Shown one piece after another: positions 1 through 6,291 of a stretch of DNA of 16,597 nucleotides. Under the pieces are notes generated by a model, which saw only the letters and a program-made list of their open reading frames with translations, did not search any database and was not told the DNA's origin. The stretch lies in contig JAEDNR010000040.1 of the NCBI GenBank assembly GCA_016302405.1, positions 1 to 16,597 of the forward strand, written 5' to 3'. Position 1 is the first letter of the stretch; every line of letters starts with the position of its first letter. This DNA is from Oscillospiraceae bacterium (lineage in GTDB: Bacteria > Bacillota > Clostridia > Oscillospirales > Oscillospiraceae). The translations under genes were made by a program, and so were the position numbers.

Positions 1-130
1 CAAAAGAGCGGTATGTATGACGATAGGCTGCCCGGAATTCGATGGAGATTCCCACGAAAGTAGTGCGCTACTTTCTCGGAATGACAGTGTTGTTCGGGGC
101 CCGCACTTCCCTCTTCAAATTCCAATTTGT
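1..130. repeat. Intergenic repeat block 1 (right end of a mosaic element)
   Basis: No gene is supported here. Positions about 12-111 are an inverted copy, with differences, of about 13502-13600: both carry a GATGGAGATTCCCAC segment, a hairpin and a CGGAATGACAGTGTTGTTCG segment. The hairpin is GAAAGTAG-TGCG-CTACTTTC at 56-75. The block ends with the dyad CAAATT-CC-AATTTG at 116-129, the same dyad that bounds three other intergenic blocks here. The left end lies outside the window. Short reading frames across it lack ribosome sites and recognisable proteins. Confidence 0.75.
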
Positions 131-320
131 CTCTCTCTCGCGACGGCATCACCCCAGGAAGCCGGGAGAGGGCGGCAGCCTCGCGGGACAGTGGTATTAT
201 AGAAAAAAACGGCAAAGAAATCAAGTCGAAAATAGGTGGTAAAGCGTTCCCGGTAACGTTTTCACTTAACCCTGGCAGATTCAACAATTTCTGTCTTGTT
301 TTTTTATACACACTGCATGG
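131..320. other. Non-coding stretch upstream of the importer promoter
   Basis: No protein or RNA gene is recognised here. It joins repeat block 1 to the importer promoter. The part from about 190 is AT-richer than the coding regions and holds the possible LacI-type half-sites listed separately, plus a T-rich run (297-305) just before the -35 region. Small overlapping reading frames have no ribosome site and no family resemblance. Confidence 0.5.
238..264. promoter_or_regulatory. Possible LacI-family operator region
   Basis: Two CGTT-centred elements, AAAGCGTT (241-248) and AACGTTTT followed by CA (255-264), sit 55-80 bases upstream of the -35 box. Each matches only part of the LacI/CcpA-type consensus, unlike the full match at 416-429. 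The position and CG-centred half-sites fit an upstream operator for a MalR-like regulator, but the match is weak and no regulator gene is in the window. Confidence 0.2.
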
Positions 321-349
321 TTGACTTGCTTCGGCAAGTCGAGTATACT
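321..349 (+). promoter_or_regulatory. Sigma-A type promoter of the importer operon
   Basis: TTGACT (321-326), a 17-base spacer and TATACT (344-349) match the vegetative consensus at ten of twelve positions. Transcription would start near 356, giving a leader of about 230 bases before the binding-protein gene. The spacer contains a perfect dyad and a cre-like site lies about 60 bases downstream, so the promoter is probably regulated. Confidence 0.75.
323..340. promoter_or_regulatory. Perfect dyad inside the promoter spacer (candidate operator)
   Basis: GACTTGC-TTCG-GCAAGTC is a perfect 7-base inverted repeat with a TTCG centre. It overlaps the last four bases of the -35 box and fills most of the spacer, so a protein bound here would compete with RNA polymerase. 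It lies upstream of the expected start site, so it should not be an RNA hairpin from this promoter. The cognate regulator is unknown. Confidence 0.5.
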
Positions 350-415
350 TTTCTATGAAAGGGAAGCGTGATGAAAGGAAACAGCCGCACGCTCTCTTAT
401 TATTTTCCGGTGGGC

Positions 416-429
416 TGAAAACGCTTTCA
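416..429. promoter_or_regulatory. cre-like operator (CcpA/LacI-family site)
   Basis: TGAAAACGCTTTCA matches every fixed position of the catabolite-responsive element consensus TGWAANCGNTNWCA, and with its flanks forms the near-palindrome CTGAAAACGCTTTCAG. It lies about 60 bases downstream of the predicted start, a position at which CcpA is known to act as a roadblock in Firmicutes. Catabolite repression of the sugar importer is the natural reading; a pathway-specific LacI-family repressor is the alternative. Confidence 0.65.
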
Positions 430-453
430 GTGGGGGAAATCCAGGAAAAACCG

Positions 454-499
454 AAAAATGCCCAGGCATTTTTTCATTTCTGCTTCTGGCAGAAATGAA
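454..499 (+). promoter_or_regulatory. Two abutting leader hairpins, possible attenuator
   Basis: The leader carries AAAAATGC-CCAG-GCATTTTT (454-473), whose right arm runs into a T-run like a weak intrinsic terminator, and directly after it an 11-bp perfect hairpin (arms 473-483 and 489-499, loop TTCTG). The two share position 473 and could compete at their junction. No known riboswitch core was recognised. Attenuation is inference; the pair could equally be structural. Confidence 0.35.
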
Positions 500-585
500 G
501 GGCTTTGGATATTTCCCGGCTGACGGGCAAACCTGCCGCCGGATAAATACGCGCGAAAACCAAAATTATAAGGAGGAAATGTAAA

Positions 586-2181
586 ATGAAGAAGATTCTT
601 GCTCTGCTTCTGTCTGCCGTTATGGTTATCGGCCTGTTCGCCGGTTGCGGCGGCGGAAGCACCACCACCCCCACCACCGCCCCCGCTCAGTCCGGCGGCG
701 ACGCCCCTGAAACCACTGCCCCTGCCGCTGCTGCCGACAGCCTGGACGGCACCTACGACATCACTGTTTGGGTGTCTGAGATGGACGGCGTCAAGGAGCT
801 GACCCAGCAGCAGATTCAGGACTTTATGGCTGAGAACCCCGGCATCGTCATCAACGCTACCGTTGAGGGCATCACCGAGGCCGAGTCCGCCACCCAGATG
901 ATCACCTCCGTGGAAGACGGCGCTGATCTGTACTGCTTCGCCCAGGACCAGCTGGCCCGTCTGGTGCAGGCCGGCGCTCTGACTAAGCTGGGCACCAAGG
1001 CTTCCGCTGAAGTCACCGAGCTGAACGACACCGGCGCTGTCGCTGCCGCTACTGTGGGCACTGACCTGTGGTGCTACCCCATGACCTCCGATAACGGCTA
1101 CTTCATGATCTACGACAGCAGCGTTATCGCCCCTGAGCACCTGGACAGCCTGGAAGACATTATCGCTGACTGCGAAGCTGCCGGCCGCGGCTTCTCCATG
1201 GAACTGGAGACCTCCGCTTGGTACAACGCCGCCTTCTTCTTTGCTACCGGCTGCCACTCCAACTGGACCATGTCCGCCGACGGCAAGAACTTCGAGAGCG
1301 TTGACGACGATTTCAACTCCGACAAGGGTGTTATCGCTCTGAAGGGCATGCAGAAGCTGCTGCGCTCTCCCGCTTACAAGTCCTCCAGCTCCGCTGACGA
1401 CTTCTCCGCCGCTATCCCCGCCGCCGTCGTTATCGTCGGCACCTGGGGCACCAGCGCTGCCAAGGCCGCTCTGGGCGACAACTATGCCTGTACCGATCTG
1501 CCCAGCTTCACCGTGGACGGCACCTCCTACCACCTGGGCTCCTACTCCGGCAACAAGCTGATGGGTGTGAAGCCTCAGACCGATCCCGTGAAGACCGCCG
1601 TTCTGCAGAAGCTGGCTCTGTACCTGACCAGCGAGAAGTGCCAGCTGGAGCGTTTCAACCTGGTTGGCTGGGGCCCCTCCAATGTGGCCGCTCAGCAGAA
1701 TGAGGCTGTTGTCAGCGATCCCGCTCTGGCCGCTCTGGCTGCCCAGAGTGCCTACGCTACTCCTCAGGGCCAGATCCACGGCTCCTGGTGGGATATTGCC
1801 AAGGTTTACGCTACCGCTGCTAAGGAAGCTACCTCCGACGATGATCTGAAGGCTGCCCTGCAGACCTATGAGAACTCCATTCAGGGTCTGTTCTCCATGT
1901 CCGCCGAGGAGCGGGAAGCCTTCACCGTTATCGGCTCCATCAACGGTGACGGCTGGACCGTTGACCTGCCCATGACGAAGCAGGAAGACGGCACCTGGCT
2001 CACCGACGAGGCCTATGCCATGGATGCCGGCGTCGAGTTCAAGGTCCGTCAGGGCAAGGCCTGGGACGTGTCCTACGGCGTTGACGGCAACAACTTCGTG
2101 GTTGAGACCGCTGGTACCTACAAGGTCAAGCTGACCCTCAACGGCGAAGTGGGCACTGTGGAGCTGGTTCCCGCGGAATAA
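586..2181 (+). CDS. Sugar ABC transporter substrate-binding lipoprotein (MalE-like) with C-terminal beta-domain
   Basis: A 531-residue surface lipoprotein that captures oligosaccharide for the permeases encoded next. The signal peptide ends in the lipobox LFAGC (lipidated Cys21), followed by a Ser/Thr/Pro/Ala-rich linker to about residue 52. Residues about 55-440 resemble the CUT1 extracellular binding-protein fold (MalE family). Residues about 444-531 are an added domain with motifs such as VIGSINGDGW, KVRQGKAWDVSYG and AGTYKV, like small SusE/SusF-type or starch-binding beta-sandwich domains; W457, W471 and W493 could contact sugar. Such a tail is not part of classical MalE. The start is set by AGGAGG at 571-576. 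It is the first gene of the operon and is separated from the permeases by a terminator, so it is probably made in excess. Substrate is inferred: maltodextrin favoured, galacto-oligosaccharide possible. Confidence 0.88.
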   Translation: MKKILALLLSAVMVIGLFAGCGGGSTTTPTTAPAQSGGDAPETTAPAAAADSLDGTYDITVWVSEMDGVKELTQQQIQDFMAENPGIVINATVEGITEAESATQMITSVEDGADLYCFAQDQLARLVQAGALTKLGTKASAEVTELNDTGAVAAATVGTDLWCYPMTSDNGYFMIYDSSVIAPEHLDSLEDIIADCEAAGRGFSMELETSAWYNAAFFFATGCHSNWTMSADGKNFESVDDDFNSDKGVIALKGMQKLLRSPAYKSSSSADDFSAAIPAAVVIVGTWGTSAAKAALGDNYACTDLPSFTVDGTSYHLGSYSGNKLMGVKPQTDPVKTAVLQKLALYLTSEKCQLERFNLVGWGPSNVAAQQNEAVVSDPALAALAAQSAYATPQGQIHGSWWDIAKVYATAAKEATSDDDLKAALQTYENSIQGLFSMSAEEREAFTVIGSINGDGWTVDLPMTKQEDGTWLTDEAYAMDAGVEFKVRQGKAWDVSYGVDGNNFVVETAGTYKVKLTLNGEVGTVELVPAE

Positions 2182-2212
2182 TCGCCCCGCCTGATTAGAA
2201 ATACTTAGGGGG

Positions 2213-2245
2213 AGAGCCGCCCGGTCTACCCGGGCGGCTCTTTCT
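2213..2245 (+). terminator. Intrinsic terminator between the binding protein and the permeases
   Basis: A 12-bp perfect stem (2213-2224 with 2230-2241, loop TCTAC) is followed by TTTCT. The short, interrupted T-tract suggests partial read-through, which would give more binding protein than permease, as is common in ABC importer operons. Confidence 0.8.
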
Positions 2246-2306
2246 AAAAGGAACAGCGGAATCAGTCGGTTTCGGCTGTTCTGTCATCGCGGCAGTCCGG
2301 TCCATT

Positions 2307-2358
2307 CCGGTGCTCCGCCGGGGAAGAAAGGACTCTTTCTTTCCGGGCGGAGCACCGG
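2307..2358. repeat. Long 24-bp intercistronic hairpin
   Basis: Arms 2307-2330 and 2335-2358 pair over 24 positions with about two mismatches around a GACT loop. There is no T-tract after it, so it does not look like a terminator. It may protect the downstream mRNA end, hold a processing site, or be an inserted repeat unit. It lies between the read-through terminator and the permease ribosome site. Confidence 0.7.
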
Positions 2359-2377
2359 AGGCGAATCCAAAAAGAAT

Positions 2378-2422
2378 GGAGGTAGACGAATAAACCTAAA
2401 AAGTTTATTCCGATGTGCAATG
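2378..2422 (+). promoter_or_regulatory. Displaced ribosome binding site with a hairpin before the permease start
   Basis: The only good Shine-Dalgarno sequence before the MalF-like gene is GGAGG at 2378-2382, 37 bases from the ATG at 2420. Between them GAATAAAC (2388-2395) and GTTTATTC (2403-2410) form a perfect 8-bp stem with a 7-base loop. Folding it leaves about 14 unpaired bases between the ribosome site and the ATG. This may be a structure-bridged or regulated start; no in-frame ATG, GTG or TTG lies at a normal distance. Confidence 0.45.
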
Positions 2423-3946
2423 AAAAAATTGACGGATCTGGAATATCTCAGGCTGAATACCGTTCAGCGGCTGTGGTACAACATTGTCCAATTTTTCCTC
2501 GGCATCCCCCAGTGGTTTGTGAACCTTGGAAAGACCATTGTCTCCAAGGTTGTGGCTTTCTTTGTGGGGATTAAAAACGAGATGGTGGACATCGTCACCA
2601 CCTTTACCAAGGGAAGCTGGAAAACCAAGGTTTCGTTCCTGGTCATGGGCTTTGGCAACATTGCCCGGGGGCAGGTCATGCGGGGCCTGCTGTTCCTCGC
2701 CTTTGAGGCGGTATTTATTGTTTACATGGTCACCACCGGCGGCTACTGGCTGAGCAAGTTCCGCACCCTTGGCGACGTCCCCCCCGGTGAAGTATACAAC
2801 GAGATCCTGGATACCTATGTCAGGGTCAATGGCGACGACTCCTTTAAGATTCTCCTGTACGGCCTGCTTACCATCCTGTTCATTATCGCTTTTATCTACA
2901 CCTGGCGGCTGAACGTGAAGCAGAACCGCATCTCCGAGGAGATCCTTGCCTCCGGAAAGAAGCTGAAAAGCGGCAAGGATGATCTGCGCTCCGTTCTGGA
3001 CGACCAGTTCCATAAGACCCTGCTGGCTCTGCCCATCACCGGTATTATCGTCTTCACGGTGATCCCCATTATCTTCATGATTCTGGTGGCTTTCACCAAC
3101 TACGACGGCGCCCACGACGGCTACAGCAACCTTTTTACCTGGATCGGATGGGACAACTTTAACGAGCTGATCAGCTCCAGCAGCTCCGATGCCAACTTAA
3201 GCTACACCTTCGGTGAGATCCTGTCCTGGACTCTGATGTGGGCATTCTTCGCCACCTTCACCAACTACTTCCTGGGCATGCTGGTTGCCATTCTCATCAA
3301 CAAGAAGGGCATCAAGTTCAAGAAGCTGTGGCGGGGCATCCTGGTGCTGACCATCGCGGTTCCCCAGTTCGTTTCCCTGCTGTACGTTTCCAAGCTCTTT
3401 GACACCAACGGCGTTGTGAACGCTATGCTGCTCAAGTTTGGTATCATCGATCAGGCTATCCGGTTCTGGGAGAACACGACCACGGCCCGGATTCTGGTTA
3501 TCGTTGTCAATATCTGGGTCGGTATTCCCTACCTGATGCTGGTGAGTACCGGTATCCTGATGAATATCCCCCAGGATCTGTATGAGTCTTCCAAGATCGA
3601 CGGCGCCAGCGTCTGGCAGCAATACATGAAGATTACCCTGCCCTACATGCTGTTCGTCACCGGCCCGTACCTGCTGACCCAGTTTATCGGCAATATCAAT
3701 AACTTTAACGTCATCTACCTGCTGACCAACGGCCGTCCGGCAAGTCCGGATCTTGTGACAAGCGGCGGCAGCGCCACCACAACGGACCTGTTGGTTACCT
3801 GGCTCTTTAACATTACCACCGGCGCTACCAGTAACTACAAGCTGGCTGCCGTCATTGCCATTATGATCTTCATTGTTGTCGCAGGCCTGTCCCTTATCGT
3901 CTACAACGTGATCCCATCTACCAGGAATGAGGAGGATTATTCGTAA
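2420..3946 (+). CDS. Sugar ABC transporter permease, MalF/MdxF-like
   Basis: A 508-residue membrane protein that forms half of the importer channel with the MalG-like partner. Residues about 70-105 and 142-162 hold hydrophobic segments of an N-terminal extension. The transport core starts near 200 (LLALPITGIIVFTVIPIIFM) and carries further membrane segments to the C-terminus. The cytoplasmic EAA loop that docks on the ATPase is at about 388-408 (YESSKIDGASVWQQYMKITL), with the usual Gly and Leu-Pro positions. The length is close to E. coli MalF and longer than many Gram-positive permeases because of the N-terminal part. The stop overlaps the next start as TAATG, so translation is probably coupled. 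The start is less certain than usual because its ribosome site is displaced. GanP-type galactan permeases belong to the same family, so family membership alone does not fix the sugar. Confidence 0.9.
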   Translation: MKKLTDLEYLRLNTVQRLWYNIVQFFLGIPQWFVNLGKTIVSKVVAFFVGIKNEMVDIVTTFTKGSWKTKVSFLVMGFGNIARGQVMRGLLFLAFEAVFIVYMVTTGGYWLSKFRTLGDVPPGEVYNEILDTYVRVNGDDSFKILLYGLLTILFIIAFIYTWRLNVKQNRISEEILASGKKLKSGKDDLRSVLDDQFHKTLLALPITGIIVFTVIPIIFMILVAFTNYDGAHDGYSNLFTWIGWDNFNELISSSSSDANLSYTFGEILSWTLMWAFFATFTNYFLGMLVAILINKKGIKFKKLWRGILVLTIAVPQFVSLLYVSKLFDTNGVVNAMLLKFGIIDQAIRFWENTTTARILVIVVNIWVGIPYLMLVSTGILMNIPQDLYESSKIDGASVWQQYMKITLPYMLFVTGPYLLTQFIGNINNFNVIYLLTNGRPASPDLVTSGGSATTTDLLVTWLFNITTGATSNYKLAAVIAIMIFIVVAGLSLIVYNVIPSTRNEEDYS

Positions 3947-4815
3947 TGAGCAAGAATAAGCCGCATTTGGGAATGCGGGCGAAAAGCACCATTTCCAATA
4001 CCGTGATCTATGTGATCCTCGTTCTCATGTCCATTATCTGGCTGACGCCCTTTGTGTGCATCCTGCTGGAGTCCTTCCGGATCGAATCCACCGGACGGGT
4101 GGGCTACATCATCCCCAAGCAGTGGGGCTTTGACAACTACATTAACCTGTGGACCAAGACCAACTTCCCCATCTGGTTCCGCAATACCTTTGTGATTGCC
4201 CTGGCGGTCGCCGTGCTGCAGACCCTCATCGTGCTGAGCGTCAGCTATGTGCTGTCCCGGATTCGCTTCAACGGCAGAAAGCTGCTGATGAACACCTGCC
4301 TGGTGCTGGGCATGTTCCCCGGCTTCGTTACCATGATCGTGCTGTACAAGGTCCTCAGCGGCTTTGGCCTCACCGGCGCCAACTCCGTTCCCGGCCTGAT
4401 CCTGGTGTACTGCGCCAGCAGCGGCATGGGCTACTATGTATCCAAGGGCTTCTTTGACACCATCCCCAAGAGCCTGGATGAGGCGGCCCGGGTGGACGGC
4501 GCTACCCGCTTCCAGGTGTTCTACAAGGTCATCATGCCTTTGTCTAAGCCCATTGTCATCTACACCATCCTTACCGCGTTTATGGCTCCCTGGGGCGACT
4601 TCATGTTCGCCAAGTACATCTCTCACGGCACAGAGGCCGGCATGAACGTGGCGGTGGGCCTGCAGTACTGGATCTCCTCGAAGACACTGATCTCCACCAA
4701 CTACACCATGTTCTGTGCGGGCGGTGTGTGTGTGGCGCTTCCTGTTACGATCCTGTTCATGTGCCTGCAGAAGTACTATGTGGAAGGCGTCACCGGCGGC
4801 GCTGTAAAAGGATAA
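3946..4815 (+). CDS. Sugar ABC transporter permease, MalG/MdxG-like
   Basis: A 289-residue membrane protein, the second half of the CUT1 channel. It begins with a short cytoplasmic segment, a first membrane helix at about residues 18-38, and further helices across the protein. The EAA motif LDEAARVDGATRFQVFYKVI starts at residue 177, with E179, A180, A181 and the conserved Gly, followed by MPLSKP; it is a textbook MalG-family coupling loop. Length is typical. GGAGG at 3931-3935 serves the start, which overlaps the last base of the upstream stop. The ATPase gene follows after 15 bases. Like its partner, it could transport maltodextrins or related oligosaccharides. Confidence 0.93.
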   Translation: MSKNKPHLGMRAKSTISNTVIYVILVLMSIIWLTPFVCILLESFRIESTGRVGYIIPKQWGFDNYINLWTKTNFPIWFRNTFVIALAVAVLQTLIVLSVSYVLSRIRFNGRKLLMNTCLVLGMFPGFVTMIVLYKVLSGFGLTGANSVPGLILVYCASSGMGYYVSKGFFDTIPKSLDEAARVDGATRFQVFYKVIMPLSKPIVIYTILTAFMAPWGDFMFAKYISHGTEAGMNVAVGLQYWISSKTLISTNYTMFCAGGVCVALPVTILFMCLQKYYVEGVTGGAVKG

Positions 4816-4830
4816 GGAGAGGATACAATT

Positions 4831-5952
4831 ATGGCATCTGTGAAATTAACCAACGTAAAGAAAATTTACGATAAGAAGGTCGTGGCAGTCCACGACTTCA
4901 ACCTGGATATTAAGGACAAGGAATTTGTGGTCTTCGTCGGCCCCTCCGGCTGCGGCAAGTCCACCACCCTGCGTATGATCGCTGGCCTGGAGGACATCTC
5001 CGAGGGCACCGTGGAGATCGACGGCGTTGTGGTCAACGACCTGCAGCCCAAGGACCGGGACATCGCCATGGTGTTCCAGAACTACGCCCTGTACCCCCAC
5101 CTGACCGTGTTTGAGAACATGGCTTTCAGCCTCCGGCTGAAGAAGGTTCCCAATGACGAGGTCTACAAGCGGGTCACCGAGGCTGCCGAGGTGCTGGGTA
5201 TCACCGAGTATCTGACCCGGAAGCCCCGGGCTCTGTCCGGCGGTCAGCGGCAGCGTGTTGCCATCGGCCGTGCCATGGTCCGTGACTCCAAGGTCTTCCT
5301 GATGGACGAGCCCCTTTCCAACCTGGACGCCAAGCTCCGGAATCAGATGCGGGCGGAGATCATCCTCCTGCGGAAGAAGATCAACACCACCTTTATTTAC
5401 GTTACCCACGACCAGACCGAGGCCATGACTCTGGGTGACCGGATCGTCATTATGAAGGACGGCTACATCCAGCAGGTGGGCACCCCCACCGAGGTCTTTG
5501 AGAACCCGGTGAACCTGTTCGTCGCCGGCTTCATCGGCGCGCCCCAGATGAACACCTTCCGTACCGAGCTGGTTCGGGAAAACGGCAAGTACTTTGTCAC
5601 CCCCTTCGGCAGCAAGATCGAGGTGGACGGCGAGACCGGCAGGCTCCTGGCGGAGAAGAACATCGACTCCCGGAGCGTTGTTCTGGGTGTCCGCCCGGAG
5701 CACATCTCCCTGGCGAAGCCCGGCGTGAACGCCATCCCCTGCACCATTACTGTCAACGAAATGATGGGAAGTGAACTGCACATCCATGCGGTAACGGAGA
5801 GCGGCGCCCAGCTGGTGGTCCGTGTTCCCACCCTGGGCCTGAGCAAGCAGGAGCGGGCGGGCCTCGTAAACGGCGCCCTGATCCATGTAACCTTCCCCGG
5901 CGAGGTCATGCACCTGTTTGACCCCGAGACCGAGCGGAATCTGCTGTATTAA
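4831..5952 (+). CDS. msmX: Sugar ABC transporter ATP-binding protein, MsmX/UgpC/MalK type
   Basis: A 373-residue cytoplasmic ATPase that energises the importer. All ABC elements are intact: Walker A GPSGCGKST (37-45), Q-loop Q83, signature LSGGQ (135-139), Walker B VFLMDEP (155-161), D-loop SNLD and switch His193 in THDQTEA. Residues about 235-373 form the MalK-type regulatory OB-fold domain, including GVRPEHI and the end segment HVTFPGEVMHLFDPET. AAGGAGAGG at 4814-4822 sets the start. In Bacillus and Streptococcus, MsmX/MsmK-type ATPases serve several sugar importers; here the gene is in the operon, so it is likely dedicated to this one but may be shared. The symbol reflects family type, not a proven one-to-one orthologue. 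It is the last gene before a strong terminator. Confidence 0.93.
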   Translation: MASVKLTNVKKIYDKKVVAVHDFNLDIKDKEFVVFVGPSGCGKSTTLRMIAGLEDISEGTVEIDGVVVNDLQPKDRDIAMVFQNYALYPHLTVFENMAFSLRLKKVPNDEVYKRVTEAAEVLGITEYLTRKPRALSGGQRQRVAIGRAMVRDSKVFLMDEPLSNLDAKLRNQMRAEIILLRKKINTTFIYVTHDQTEAMTLGDRIVIMKDGYIQQVGTPTEVFENPVNLFVAGFIGAPQMNTFRTELVRENGKYFVTPFGSKIEVDGETGRLLAEKNIDSRSVVLGVRPEHISLAKPGVNAIPCTITVNEMMGSELHIHAVTESGAQLVVRVPTLGLSKQERAGLVNGALIHVTFPGEVMHLFDPETERNLLY

Positions 5953-5969
5953 TTGATTTGTTGCACGAC

Positions 5970-6004
5970 AATGCCCCGCGGCTTTTTCGCCGCGGGGCAT
6001 TTTG
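5970..6004 (+). terminator. Intrinsic terminator ending the importer operon
   Basis: A perfect 12-13 bp GC-rich stem (ATGCCCCGCGGC at 5971-5982 with its complement at 5989-6000, loop TTTTTC) is followed by TTTT. It lies 18 bases after the ATPase stop. Confidence 0.9.
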
Positions 6005-6067
6005 GGATAGGCTTCGAATATTTTGAGTAAACGGAAAAGCATACACGTTCGTGCCGAAACGCATCGA

Positions 6068-6233
6068 CAAATTGGAATTTGGCGAATTCCCAGAAACGCC
6101 TTGGCTCCCCCTATGGGGGAGCTGTCACGGCTTAAGCCGTGACTGAGAGGGCCCTCTCCGCCCCCTTCGGGGGCACCTCTCCCAAAGGGAGAGGCAAGGA
6201 CGTCTGCGCCGTCGGTCCGCCAAATTTCAATTT
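6068..6233. repeat. Intergenic repeat block 2: palindrome cluster bounded by inverted dyads
   Basis: This block fills the gap between the convergent importer and glycosidase operons and holds no supported gene. Its left edge is CAAATT-GG-AATTTG (6068-6081) and its right edge a degenerate opposite copy, CAAATTTCAATTT (6221-6233). Inside are palindromes in series: GCTCCCCC/GGGGGAGC (6104-6122), a perfect 18-base palindrome (6125-6142), GAGAGGGCCCTCTC (6145-6158), GCCCCC/GGGGGC (6160-6174) and CTCTCCC/GGGAGAG (6177-6193). Such cassettes are typical of dispersed repeats in gut clostridia. On the minus strand they may also end glycosidase transcription. Confidence 0.75.
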
Positions 6234-6291
6234 ACAGAGCTGGCTGCACAAGGGTGCCCGGATGGATGATGTTGTCCGCCAGCATGCCGGC

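Noticed and set aside
427..1779. Long minus-strand reading frame opposite the binding-protein gene
   Set aside because: It is antisense to a clear lipoprotein gene, has low-complexity Gly/Val/His-rich content and no ribosome site; it results from strong third-position GC bias.
6232..6285. 17-codon minus-strand frame just after the amylase stop (MLADNIIHPGTLVQPAL)
   Set aside because: It reads like a plausible protein end and might be a gene remnant, but it is too short, lacks a ribosome site and overlaps a repeat edge.
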